A DNA stretch of 64,000 nt from Arachis hypogaea. Its lineage: Eukaryota; Streptophyta; Magnoliopsida; Fabales; Fabaceae. Each line of letters opens with the position of its first letter. Position 1 is the first letter of the stretch. This document shows, piece by piece, positions 11,327-21,783 of this stretch. The stretch is taken from contig NC_092053.1 of assembly GCF_003086295.3 (NCBI RefSeq), forward strand, positions 84,753,671 through 84,817,670. Reading direction: 5' to 3'. The notes under the pieces are model-generated. The model did no database searches and was not told the origin of the DNA. It saw nothing but the letters and a program-made list of their open reading frames with translations. The translations under genes were made by a program, and so were the position numbers.

Positions 11327-12582
11327 CTTGCTTGTCCCTAAGCAAGTACTATAACAATAGAATGATGAATGGAATATCCAGAGGAATGAGTCATTCTTGT
11401 GGAAGTCATGTTACTGATTTTATGGTGGTTTCATGCATAGCAACTTAGGTTCATTCCATTACTGGCTTTCAGACCTTTATCATGTCCCTAAACACTTACT
11501 TTGTTTATATCCCATGAGACTTTTATTCATTGATCCTTTTATTGTTATTTCAAGGGTTGTTTGTGTTATTTAGGCTAAGTGCTCTGTAAGGGGGCAACTC
11601 TTTAAGATAAGCTTTCAGCCAACACTCCCGAACCAGTTGGTTCAAGGTGCTAGGTGTTGAGACACCCCTAAGGACTTACTCCCTCAAGCCTATCCCCATA
11701 CATACACACTACAGGCATTTAGTTTATTTATTTTCTTTTCCTGAGACCTTGGTGTCCAGCACCTCTTTGGGTTACTAAGTGTTCTGTAGTGAAGGTTACT
11801 CTTGATAGTGGATTTTCAGCTGATAATCCCGGGTTAGTTAACCCAAGTTACCAAGTGATAAAGCACCCCTGAGAGCTTATTCATCCAAGTAGATCCCTCA
11901 CACAGGAGCACCACAGACACTTGCCTCAAGATTAAAACCATTGATGCCTAGCCTTATTGCTTACTCTTTTTCTTTTGTTTTTCACTTCCATTCTTCTTTC
12001 CCTTTTCTCTTTTTAGGATCTTGTTATTAACTTAGTCTCATGAGTGTATCCAAAGCAAAGTATTCAGGATAGATAGTTGTCCTCCTAGCCTTGTGGTTGA
12101 ACCAACTTAGCTAACTTATGACTACCCCAAAGATTCATGAATGCACTTCCACAATATGAACTCTACCCTGGTCTTTTAAAAACATAAACATTCTCTTCTT
12201 CAATTTGATTTAAAATGGACAAGCTTACAAGTAAGTAAGGGAATGATGTAGTGATATTTAAACCAGAAATCATGGACCTATTCAGAAGAAAAACTTAAAA
12301 GACAGAATTTTAAAAAGTTTAAACATAACATGGAAGCAGGTTCTATTTCATACAAGATCTTCCTTATTTAAAGCATAGAAAACGATGGACTAAAAAGAAC
12401 TCCACCACCTTTCATTCATGTGGATGTCCATGCTCCTCTCCTTGTTTGTCCTCATTGTATCTCTCTTGAGTGCTTGTACTTCCACTTCCCTTGCCTTTTC
12501 CAAGCAGCTTCCTCCAGAAACCACTATCTTCCATCTTCTTCTTGAGTGTCTCCTTTTGCTGTTTCACTTTCCTCTCTTCTTG
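11327..12582 (-). other. 3' UTR of B with a diverged tandem duplication
   Basis: There is no supported gene. Two diverged tandem copies of about 150 bp lie at roughly 11573-11726 and 11776-11926. Each contains CTGTA, an AAG/TTCAGC stretch, a 14-bp dyad, CACCCCT and a CCACAG/CTACAG end. The dyads are GAACCAGTTGGTTC at 11630-11643 and GGGTTAGTTAACCC at 11831-11844. They are perfect palindromes in both copies although the bases differ. Confidence 0.6.
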
Positions 12583-13932
12583 TTATACAAATTCTTTTTG
12601 GACCTCATCATATGTAGGGATGGCATAGTGTAGCTGATGCATATTACTGGTCATGTAGTTCAACTCGGCTTGAGTGTTTACATAGAACTCCTCCCTATGT
12701 AGTTGCCTTCCTTCATTGAGTACACTGAACTCATTGAAAGTTTTCATTTGGGCTATCTGCCGCTGGTTGAGTTCTTGCAAGTGCTTCTCTTGAATCTCTT
12801 GCCTCTCATTCACTTGGTTGATGGCTTGAGTGAGCTGGGAGTATTGTTCCTGCTGCTGCTCCATTTGTTGTTTTTGCCATGCTTCCTGTTGGCTCAGCCG
12901 GTTCAGTATTTGCTCTTGTCCTTCCATATGTCTCTGTCCCAAATCTTCGATGGCTCTTAGAAGGTGAGTCATATTTAAGTTGGCTGGGTCATGATGCTCT
13001 TCCTGTTGATATTCTTCCTGATGATATTCCACTTAATGAGCTTCTTCCTGGGCCCTTTGTCTTCCTATATGTGGCCTTCTTAGTTGCTAAGCCGGTGTGG
13101 TATAGACCATTCGCTCGAGTGTGACTGGCCTCCCTGGGTTCACCCAGTCCGGGCTGCTGTCCTCAAATATTACCTTGGCCTTGTTGCACAAGCGGAGAAT
13201 GGTGCTGGGGTACCAAAGTCTGGCACCTGAGTCAGCTTTCTCAGCTGACTCTTGAATCCCTTCGGCAATGAGCTCATGCACTTTGATTTCCCCACCTTGT
13301 ACTAAGCATTGTACCATAGTGGCTCAATTGATGTTAACCTCCGAATTATTAGCAGCTGGTAGGATGGACCTCCTTACAAGCTCAAACCACCCTTTGGCTT
13401 CAGGGTGAAGGTCTCCCCTTTTTATGAATTTTGGTCTCCCATCTGAGTACCTCTCCTAGTCAGTGGCTATGACACAGATACCTGATGCTATCTCTGAGAG
13501 CTCATCCTTATCGGGGCTTCTACTTATCCTTGCCTGATAAATCTCCTCATCAAAATGAGGTGATTTCAAGTGAAGAGCTCTTGTTATGGCACTTGGGCTG
13601 AAGTCCACCTCCCTTCCTCTCACATAGCTTTTGAAGGTTGGGGCTTTGGTCTTATCCTCTCTAACTGCATTTGCATAGAATTCTTTGATGAGGTTTCCAT
13701 TGATCTTCCCCTCTGGACTGGTGAGCAATTGCCACCCCCTCTGTTCGATTTTTCTCCAAATCTGTGGTGATTCATTGGCATTGATTTGGAAGATTAATTC
13801 TGGCAATATTCTTCTGGCACTTATCCGCTCAAATTCATGCTCATGAAAGGCAGTCTTGAATCTCTTGTCATCAAAAGGAGCACTCTCCATAGGCCCCTTC
13901 CTTTTTTGCCTCTTTGAGCTTGATGATGCCAT
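12583..13932 (-). pseudogene. ORF2 of B, four in-frame stops
   Basis: All parts lie in one frame. The N-terminal region (MASSSSKRQKRKG, then FERISARRILPELIF and RGWQLLTSPEG) matches the Transposase_32-like protein of retrotransposon ORF2. A basic, proline-containing linker and a long Gln/Glu-rich coiled-coil-like C-terminus (QQMEQQQEQYSQLTQAIN) follow. Stops occur at 13456-13458, near 13322, near 13090 and near 13033. All four fit single transitions from CAG, CGA or CAA. The decay contrasts with the intact Gag ORF of the same element. The ATG at 13932 is not preceded by the CAG|G seen in A, E and M. Confidence 0.75.
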
Positions 13933-14715
13933 GACTTGAGTTGTTGTTTGAGGGGGTTTGAGGCTTCGGATAGATGAAGAGTGGGTTGGTTAAAGCAATT
14001 TCTGATGAAGGGTTTAGTGTGCCAATAGAAGTGTGGAAAGTGGGGATTTGAATGTGAGGAGTGAGCATGCACTAAGGTTCACTTATATAAGAAAATCATG
14101 AGTGAATGAAGGGTGTGGATTGCATGAATGTTTACTAGATGGACGGATGGGGTTGTGTATGAAGGAAAGACAAGGATCATCACTTTAATGAGAGTGATTG
14201 GTTCGGTCTTCAAGGGTCTTCTTTCTCTAATGTTGCATGGCAGCGTTTCCCCATGCGTTCCCTCTTGAGACATGTGTGTAGTGCTCTTCATTAAGTGGAG
14301 AAATCTCCCCCATTTAATTGTCCAATCAATCCCTTTTCATGCTTCTTTTCCTTTCCTATAAAGATTTGAAATAAGGAAATTAATATCATAAAAAAAATTT
14401 AAACTCTACGGCTAGAATAAAATGAAAGAAAGGATTTGATTGTTTATTTATGAATTCCAACTAACTAACTAACTATTGGTGGTTCCTTATATGCATTTTG
14501 GTGGCACCATGGGGTGACACCAAACTTAGTTTGAAGCAATGTGATGAAAAGTTTTGTTCAAAGCTCCCAAGACTAGCATGCATCTTGGTTTGCTTTGAAC
14601 ACCAAACTTGTTCTTCACTATATACTGCATGATAAAGAATTCACCAAGTGTTTGTCAAGTTTGGGTTGAAATCATAAAGATTGACTTATTCATTATCATC
14701 TGAGAGCATATAAAA
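13933..14715 (-). other. UTR upstream of ORF2 in B
   Basis: No gene is visible. Two copies of the motif AAGTTTGGTGT, similar to this element's PPT, occur on the sense strand at 14517-14528 and 14598-14609. Confidence 0.5.
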
Positions 14716-14733
14716 CATGGGTTGCCTCCCATG
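14716..14733 (-). other. Stem-loop after Gag-protease ORF (B)
   Basis: The sense strand reads CATGGGAGGCAACCCATG, a perfect 6-bp stem with loop AGGCAA. Compared with GGTGGGAGACAACCCACC of A, E, L and M, the two outer base pairs have changed on both arms. It lies 89 nt after the ORF stop. Confidence 0.7.
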
Positions 14734-14822
14734 AAGCGCTTCTTTAGCGTCACTAGCTTGACATTTTTCCTTCATCATGGTGGTTGGTAGTGCTTAAAGT
14801 CCTCCTCTCTTGCTGTGGACTT

Positions 14823-17603
14823 CTATCCATTGGTTGGATCAATGATCTCCACATGTTCCAGGGAAAGAACTCTGTTGATAGTGAAGACCTTAGGTAATTG
14901 AGATGGCACAGTAGGAAGATTAGAGGGAATATCTGGGAAGTAGACTGAGACAACTCTATCCCCTGGAGAGAAGTCTTCCGTAGGGATCTTCTTGTTCCTC
15001 CATCTCCTTGGTACCTTCTTCTTTGTTTCTTTTGAGGTTGCTTTCCCCTTGGTGACCTCTTTTCTCCAAGGAGTTATGATGTTGTCTTCACCTGCCTCTA
15101 GAGGTTTGGGTTCCTCCATCTTTTCCTTGAGCTGTGGCAATTGCTGTTTTCCTTGTTTATCTATTAAGGGGATCTCAGAATGAACTGGCTGTGCTTCAGT
15201 GCTTGTTTCCTCCTTTAGTGTCTCATTATCATTTGTGCTTAGTTCCTTGTCCTCTTGATCTGTTTCTTGTGAGAGTTTGAAAACATTGAAGCTGAGTCGT
15301 TCATCATGGATTCTCAATATTAGCTCCCCTTTCTCTACATCGATAAGTGCTCTGGCCGTAGCTAGGAATGGTCTTCCCAATATGATTGGATGAGTGTGAC
15401 TCTCTTCCATATCCAGGATGACAAAGTCTGTTGGGAGAAAGTATTTCCCAACTTTTAGCAACATATTTTCCACCACTCCTATTGCTTGCTTTTGAGTTTT
15501 GTCAGCCAGTCTGATGATTACATCTGTGGGTATTATCTCATTGATCTGCAACCTTTTTGCCAGGGATAAGGGCAGTAAGTTGATGCTGGCTCCCAAATCA
15601 CATAGTGCTCTATCGAACATAGTTTCACCTACGGCACAAGGGATGTAAAAACTCCCTGGATCTCTTCTTTTTGTAGGCAACTCAGGTTGAATAAGGGGAC
15701 TACATTCCTTGTTCATCACTATAGTCTGGCCTCCTTTGAGTGAGCTTTTCCTGGGAAGAAGTTCCTTTATATACTTGATGAATGCAGGCATTTGTTGAAT
15801 TGCCTTGATGAATGGTATGTTCACATGCAGAGATGCAAACAAGTCTAGGAACCTTGAGTATATTCTTTTTCCCACAGCACCATTGAGTAGTTGAGAGAAT
15901 GGTGCATAGAGCTTCAGCAGCTCTTGTTGTGAGATTTTTGGTTCTTTGTGATCTCTATCCTTCTCCTTTGTTGAGTTGTTTTCAGGTTGTTTGCACATTT
16001 TGCTTTGCTTGTCTTCAATCTCTTGATCATTTGTAGTGACCATTTTGCAATCTTCCCATCTTACTTTCTTTGCTTCTCCCTTGGGGTTTTTCCCCGTGTC
16101 ACTTGGGAAGCTATCAGTAGGTTTGGGAATCTTCTCAGCTAAATATCCTACCTGGAATTCAAGCTTCCTAATGGTCTCTCCCTGGTTCTTAATATTGGCT
16201 CGCACCTTCTCTTTGAACACCTTATTTTCTTGAATCTCTTGGCATATTCCTTCAAGTAAGGCTTCAATCTTAGAGAGCTTGTCATCAATTGATGAGTGAT
16301 TCGGAGCAGATGTGCTGTTTTGGTTTTGATAAGTGTTTGGAGACGTGTCATTGTGGGGGTGTTGAGATGTCCTCTGGGTGAATTGCTGGTGAGCTGCATT
16401 GTTGTTGGAGTTGTAACGTCTCTGGTCTTGGTTTTGATCTTGCTCACTTCCCCACCCAAAGTTTGGGTGGTTTCTCCATCCAGGGTTGTAAGTCTTGGAG
16501 TATGGATCATAATTTTTCCTTGGTGAATTCCCAATGTAGTTGGCTTGCTCTTGACTCCCCTCTGCTTCTTCATTCACTCCTTCTTGTGTTGTTGATGAAG
16601 TGGAAATTGCTGCTACTTGGTTCCTCTCCATCTTCTTGGTGAGGTCAGCCAGCTGCTGGGTAATGAGCTTGTTTTGGGCCAACAGAGCATCTACATTGTT
16701 TAGCTCCATCACTCCTCCTGTGTTCCCTCTTTTGGAAGCATAGAAGTAGTCGTTTTCTGCTACTGTTTCAATAACATCTATGGCTTCCTCAATGGTCTTC
16801 TTCTTGTTCAAGGATCCTCCAGATGAATGGTCTACGGCCTTCTTTGACTCATAAGAGAACCCTTCATAGAAAATGTGCAGCTGCACCCATTCGTTGAACA
16901 TGTCAGGTGGACACCTCCTCGTTAAGTCCTTGAACCTCTCCCATGCTTCATACAAAGTCTCACCATCTTGTTGCCTGAAAGTTTGGACCTCAGCTCTCAG
17001 CCTATTGATTCGTTGAGGAGGGTAGAATCTTGCTAAGAATTTGTTCACCACATCCTCCCAAGTTGTCAAGCTCTCCCTTGGGAAGGATTCCAGCCACTTG
17101 GCTGCCTTGTCCCTGAGTGAGAAAGCAAATAAGAGCAGTCTATAGGCGTTAGGATGAACACCATTAGATTTCACTGTGTCACATATTCTCAGGAAGGTGG
17201 TCAAATGTTGATTGGGGTCTTCTTGAACACCTCCTCCAAACGAACAGTTGTTCTGAACAAGGGTGATGAGCTGTGGTTTAAGTTCAAAGTTGTTGGCATG
17301 AATTGTTGGCTTTTGGATGCTACTTCCATAATTGCCTGGGTTTGGATTGATGTAAGAGCCCAGAACTCTTCTATCCTCCCCAGCATGATTTGCTCCACCT
17401 CCTCTGCCATGGTTGTGAGTCTCTTCTTCATGATGATTTTCCATGTTTTCTTCTATGTTGGGTTCAAAGTATTCCTCAAAGTGTTCCTCCTCTTCTTCAG
17501 CACCAACTACACGTTTTTCTTTTGCCTCCCTCCTTAGTCTAAGGAAGGTTCTCTTAGGTTCAGAATCAAAGGAAGTTGAAGCCCCGCTTCTTCTCCCTGT
17601 CAT
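14823..17603 (-). CDS. Gag-protease with integrase-like C-terminal tail (B), intact
   Basis: The 926-codon ORF has no interruption. A polar N-terminus is followed at about residues 135-270 by a retrotransposon Gag capsid-like domain (AYRLLLFAFSLRDKAAKWLE, NKFLARFYPPQRI, ETLYEAWERFKDL). A long Gln/Asn-rich linker has no CCHC zinc knuckle that I can find. The protease lies at about 650-770, with active site LCDLGASINLLPL near residue 667 and PIILGRPFLATARALID. The last 50 residues (FSPGDRVVSVYF, then KVFTINRVLSLEHVEIID) resemble the C-terminal barrel of integrase, as in A (FQPGDLVLL, then [13 protein letters not shown]). RT, RNase H and the integrase core are absent. The upstream ATG at 17624 is possible, but MTGRRSGAS at 17603 looks more natural. 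Confidence 0.85.
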   Translation of the reverse strand: MTGRRSGASTSFDSEPKRTFLRLRREAKEKRVVGAEEEEEHFEEYFEPNIEENMENHHEEETHNHGRGGGANHAGEDRRVLGSYINPNPGNYGSSIQKPTIHANNFELKPQLITLVQNNCSFGGGVQEDPNQHLTTFLRICDTVKSNGVHPNAYRLLLFAFSLRDKAAKWLESFPRESLTTWEDVVNKFLARFYPPQRINRLRAEVQTFRQQDGETLYEAWERFKDLTRRCPPDMFNEWVQLHIFYEGFSYESKKAVDHSSGGSLNKKKTIEEAIDVIETVAENDYFYASKRGNTGGVMELNNVDALLAQNKLITQQLADLTKKMERNQVAAISTSSTTQEGVNEEAEGSQEQANYIGNSPRKNYDPYSKTYNPGWRNHPNFGWGSEQDQNQDQRRYNSNNNAAHQQFTQRTSQHPHNDTSPNTYQNQNSTSAPNHSSIDDKLSKIEALLEGICQEIQENKVFKEKVRANIKNQGETIRKLEFQVGYLAEKIPKPTDSFPSDTGKNPKGEAKKVRWEDCKMVTTNDQEIEDKQSKMCKQPENNSTKEKDRDHKEPKISQQELLKLYAPFSQLLNGAVGKRIYSRFLDLFASLHVNIPFIKAIQQMPAFIKYIKELLPRKSSLKGGQTIVMNKECSPLIQPELPTKRRDPGSFYIPCAVGETMFDRALCDLGASINLLPLSLAKRLQINEIIPTDVIIRLADKTQKQAIGVVENMLLKVGKYFLPTDFVILDMEESHTHPIILGRPFLATARALIDVEKGELILRIHDERLSFNVFKLSQETDQEDKELSTNDNETLKEETSTEAQPVHSEIPLIDKQGKQQLPQLKEKMEEPKPLEAGEDNIITPWRKEVTKGKATSKETKKKVPRRWRNKKIPTEDFSPGDRVVSVYFPDIPSNLPTVPSQLPKVFTINRVLSLEHVEIIDPTNG

Positions 17604-17873
17604 ACAACCAACAAGTACAAGCAAAGAAAATGGGTGCAGATAGTATTTGTGTCAGAATTGCTGTTAGTTGTGGGTGATGCAATATATCAAACAGTTAGTG
17701 GGTTAGCAAACAGAATTGAAAATAACAAAGAAAAAAAACAACAGAGTAGAGGGGAAAGGGAAGAAGTTAAACTAAAACAAAAAGTAAATCACTCAAACAG
17801 AAAATGAAATTCAAAAAAGAAAAATGCTCAATCTAGTGATCTTCCAATTTAATCATTGTTGATGCACAATCAA

Positions 17874-17891
17874 TCCCCGGCAACGGCGCCA
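17874..17891 (-). other. PBS of B, complementary to tRNA-Asp
   Basis: The sense strand reads TGGCGCCGTTGCCGGGGA, complementary to the 3' end of plant tRNA-Asp as I remember it. It lies 6 nt from the LTR. The plus strand therefore looks like a tRNA tail, but there is no tRNA gene. Confidence 0.85.
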
Positions 17892-17897
17892 TAAACT

Positions 17898-20208
17898 TGA
17901 TGCACGGAAAACTTGTCTCTCAACAAATCTCCCTTCGGCAAGTGTACCGAAGTGGTCGTCAAGTAAAAACTCACAATAGAGTGAGGTCGAATCCCACAGG
18001 GATTGATTGATCAAGCAACTTTAATTAGAAGAATGTTCTAGTTGAGCGGATCCAGAATTTGGGTTGAGAGTTGCAGAAAATAAAATGGCGAGAATGTAAA
18101 TAACAGAAAAGTAAATGCTAGAATTAAAGGACTGGAAGTAAATGACTAAAAATAAATTGCAGAATTGTAAATGGGAATGGGGGATTTGCTCATAAAAGAA
18201 AATGGCAGAAATTAAAGAAAATGGGTAAGATCAGAGATAGGGAGTTCATTGGGCTTAGGAGATGTTGCAATTCTCCGGATCAAGTTCATTTTCATCTCTT
18301 CCTCAATCAATGCACTCATTGATCTCCTTGGCAATCTTAAGTGATTGAATTACAATTTCTTGCAATTTAATCTCTCAAATCTTGATCAATAGCCAATTCC
18401 TTGGTCAATTGCTCATGAGAAGAGATGAAGTATGGTCACTGATTATACCACATGCATTTCCCAAACCAAGTATTGAGAGGGTTATAGTCACATACCCATC
18501 CAAACCCAATTTGGTCCAGCATGAGAAAGCATTTCTAGCTTGATCTCTTCATTCCTCTTTCAAGGTTCAAAAGAGATAAAAGTTTGAATAGCTTCTCTTC
18601 CAAGATAACTACTCAATTGGATGAAGATCAAAAGCTTTCAAGTAAAATCAAGAGGAAAGATAGAAGAAGAATAATGAAAATTAGTATTGATCCATCAAAT
18701 TACAACTGAGCTCCTTAACCCAATGAAAGGGGTTTAGTTGTTCATAGCTCTTGAAAATGAAAACAAAGATGGAGAATACATCATAAAACTAGAAATTGTA
18801 AAGAAAAGTAAAATATACAGAGAGTAGTTCTCTATTTCCCAACCTCCAGAACTCCTTTCTCAATTCAAAGCTACTCCTATATATACTACTCTTCTCAGCT
18901 TCTAGTTTACTCTTTAAGTCTTGGGCCTTTGGATCTTGAGTTTGAAGCAGTTCTTTTCTTTATTTGGGCTTGGCTTTACTTGCAGAGAGAAAGTGCTAAG
19001 TGGGCAGACACTTCAGCTCAGGGCGTAAGGGGTGTTAATCATTTAGTGAAAGTATAAGTTCGGGAACGTTAGTGACACTTAACATTGTCACTAACGTTCC
19101 AATGCAGCCCTTTACCTCACGTTAAAACCCACGTTAACTAGGTTAACGTGGCTTTTAACGTTGCCTTGTTAATCCTTCGAGAACGTTAGTGACACTCAAC
19201 ATTGTCACTAACGTTCCAGTGTGCCCCTTCTTGTTTCACGTTAAAGCTTACGTTAACTAGGTTAACGTGGCTTCTAACGTGGCCCTTGCCAACTTGCGAG
19301 AACGTTAGTGACATTTAACATTGTCACTAACGTTCCAATGTGCCCCTGGGTCTCACGTTAGAGTCCACGTTAACTAGGTTAACGTGGCTTCTAACGTGTC
19401 CATCTTTAGCTATCCCAACGTTAGTGACAATGTTGAGTGTCACTAACGTTGGCTCATCCTTCATTCCTCATCGTTAGCTTCCACGTTAACCAAGTTAACG
19501 TGGAAGTTAACGTGACTCTTGGGGGTTGTGTGGTTGCTTCAACGTTAGTGACAATGTTGAGTGTCACTAACGTTGTTGACAACTCTTCATCCTTTACGTT
19601 AGTTCCCATGTTAACCAAGTTAACGTGGGAGTTAACGTGGTACTTTGCACCATAGGCCAACGTTAGTGACAATGTTGAGTGTTACTAACGTTGGCTTCTC
19701 TTCCCCCCTTAACGTTAGAGGCCACGTTAACTAGGTTAACGTGGCTTCTAACGTGGCCACTTATGAGTAATTGCCAACGTTAGTGACAATGTTAAGTGTC
19801 ACTAACGTTGGCTCAACTTCTCTTCTCCACGTTAGAGTTCACGTTAACTTAGTTAACATGACTCTCTAACGTGGGCATTGATGGATTTTTTGAGAGTGTT
19901 ATTGGCAATCACTTTTCTCATTAACCTTGCAAGTTACCTCCCCTTTTCTTGCTTCCTTTTTGGTCCTGAAATCAAGCAATAAAGTGCATCAAAGCTCTAG
20001 TCCAAGTCATGAGTAATGCAACATAATATTTGTCACTAAACTTATGCAAAATCCTCATGAAATTATGTAAAATGCACAATATATGCTTGAATCAAGGCAT
20101 AAGTGAATGTCTACCCAAAACTAGCTTATTTCCTACAGAAATGCATGAAACTAACCTAAAAACAGTAAAGAAAAGGTCAGTGAAACTGGCCAAGATGCCC
20201 TGGCATTA
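17898..20208 (-). repeat. 5' LTR of element B
   Basis: It pairs with 8998-11309. The element-sense 5' terminus reads TA instead of the canonical TG (plus strand GGCATTA against GGCATCA in the other LTR). The TSD GAGTT follows directly. It contains the same TATA box (18877-18885) and palindrome array. Confidence 0.92.
19060..19885. repeat. Palindrome array in 5' LTR of B
   Basis: This is the second copy of the array described at 10155-10980, with the same seven units and the same orientation flip. Several differences between the two copies restore or break single palindrome bases (for example AACGTT against AATGTT). Confidence 0.85.
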
Positions 20209-20213
20209 GAGTT

Positions 20214-20327
20214 ATTCATTGATCCTATCTGGGAGACAAGAGCTTGCAAAGTAGCGTTCAGACCATTTAGAGTGGCATTACTGTTGTTTTCCATGGTCTG
20301 CTATCTCCGATCAATATACTGTAGTAA
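20214..20327 (-). pseudogene. Gag linker fragment of A between insertions
   Basis: The sense strand translates to NATLNGLNATLQALVSQIGS, matching SSLNGLTSTLQALIARME of D (about 27450-27500). It is an island of A gag between element B and solo LTR C and shows that both inserted in the same gene. Confidence 0.8.
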
Positions 20328-20332
20328 GTCAT

Positions 20333-21778
20333 TGATAAACCACTATTTTATGGTTTATCTTGTACTCAATTGAGTGGTTTTTATCAACTCTTTACCCACT
20401 TATTCATACTATTTGCATGTTTTACATTTTCTTTCCTGGTTTTGTGCTATGATTTAAAACATGCTTCTTTGATCTTATATTTGCTTATTATTAATCCTCT
20501 CTTATTACCATTAGATGCCTTGATATGTGTGTTAAGTGATTTCAGAGATTACAGGGTAGGAATGGCTCAGAGGATAGAAAGGAAGCATGCAAAAGTGGAA
20601 GGAATACAAGAAGTTGGAGAAATTGCTAAGTTGTCCAGCCTGACCTCTTCGCACTCAAACGGCTATAACTTTAGCTACAAAGCTCCAAACGACGCGGTTC
20701 CAGTTGCGTTGGAAAGCTAACGTTCAGGGCTTTGATTTGATATATAATATGAAATAGTTACCCTGACGCTAGGCGACGCCACCGCGTGACCCATGCGACC
20801 GCGTCGCAGTGACGAAAATCAGCGTGTTTGAATTCACAACCAGCGAATTCTGGGCTGTTTCTGACCCAGTTTGCGGCCCAGAAAACACAGATTAGAGGCT
20901 ATAAAGTGGGGGAATGCATCCATTCATGAGGAGGCTCTCATATTCACAATTTTAGGAGTAGATGTAGTTTTTAGAGAGAGGGGTTCTCTCCTCTCTCTTA
21001 AGATTATGATTTAGGATTTCTCTTAGTTTTAGGAGTGACTCTCAATCCCAGGTTCTTTATTTTTATTTATTTTTCCAATTTAATTTATGAACTTTTCCAT
21101 GTTATGATTTGAATATTTTATTTAATATAATTTGAGGTATTTCAGACTTATGATTGCTCTCTTTAATTTATTAATGCTCTATGTTTATCCAAGTTTTTTT
21201 CATTCAAGTAGACTTTCTTCCCTTTTGGCTTTGGTTAAATAATTGGAGACTCTTGAGTTATCAAACTCATTGTTGATTGAAAATTGGAATTCTTCAAGAA
21301 TTAATTCGAGTTCCACTAACTCTAACTTTTCCTAAGGAAAGACTAGGACTTGAGGAATCAGAATTAATTCATCCACTTAACTTACCTTCATAGTTAGAGG
21401 TTAACAAAGTGGGAGAAAAATCCAATTCTCATCACAATTGATAAGAATAACCAGGATAGGACTTCCGATTCTCATACCTTGCCAGGAGTTTATTTTACAG
21501 TTATTTATTTATTTTTATTGCTTGAAAATATACCTGTGCGCATTGCCCAAACTCCAGAACTCCAATTTACAAACTCATAACCAATAATAAGAACATACCT
21601 CCCTACAATTCCTTGAGAAGACGACCCGAAGTTTGAATACTCGGTTATCAATTTCAAAGGGGTTTGTTACTTGTGACAACCAAAACGTTTGTACGAAGGG
21701 ATTTCTGTCAGTTTAGAGACTATATCTACAACGCGACTGTTTTTATGAAATTCTTTACTGGCAAAAATTCTAACGTCA
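20333..21778 (+). repeat. C: solo LTR, TSD GTCAT
   Basis: It starts TGATAAACCACTATTTTATG, ends TTCTAACGTCA, is 1446 bp long, and is flanked by GTCAT at 20328-20332 and 21779-21783. No internal region is present, so it arose by LTR-LTR recombination. It has a TATA box and one CGCG module near 20770. The family is the same as the LTRs of A, E, L and M, but the orientation is opposite to host element A. Confidence 0.93.
20899..20906 (+). promoter_or_regulatory. TATA box of solo LTR C
   Basis: CTATAAAG lies downstream of the CGCG module and upstream of a leader with an AGAGAGAGGGG stretch, as expected of U3-R in this family. Confidence 0.55.
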
Positions 21779-21783
21779 GTCAT

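Larger units (their letters stand above)
8998..20208 (-). mobile_element. Element B: non-autonomous Ty3/gypsy element lacking RT and integrase core
   Basis: The element is about 11.2 kb and flanked by the TSD GAGTT (8993-8997 and 20209-20213), inside gag of A. It has two LTRs of about 2.3 kb, a perfect 18-nt tRNA-Asp-type PBS, one intact 926-codon Gag-protease ORF, a conserved hairpin, and a decayed ORF2. No RT, RNase H or integrase-core motif occurs between the LTRs. The LTRs differ by roughly 1.5-2% in the stretches compared by eye, so B is young relative to A. Confidence 0.9.

Noticed and set aside
17874..17891. tRNA-Asp-like sequence on the plus strand (also 42928 and 46619)
   Set aside because: Only the last 18 nt match; there is no acceptor partner or anticodon arm. 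These are reverse complements of primer-binding sites.
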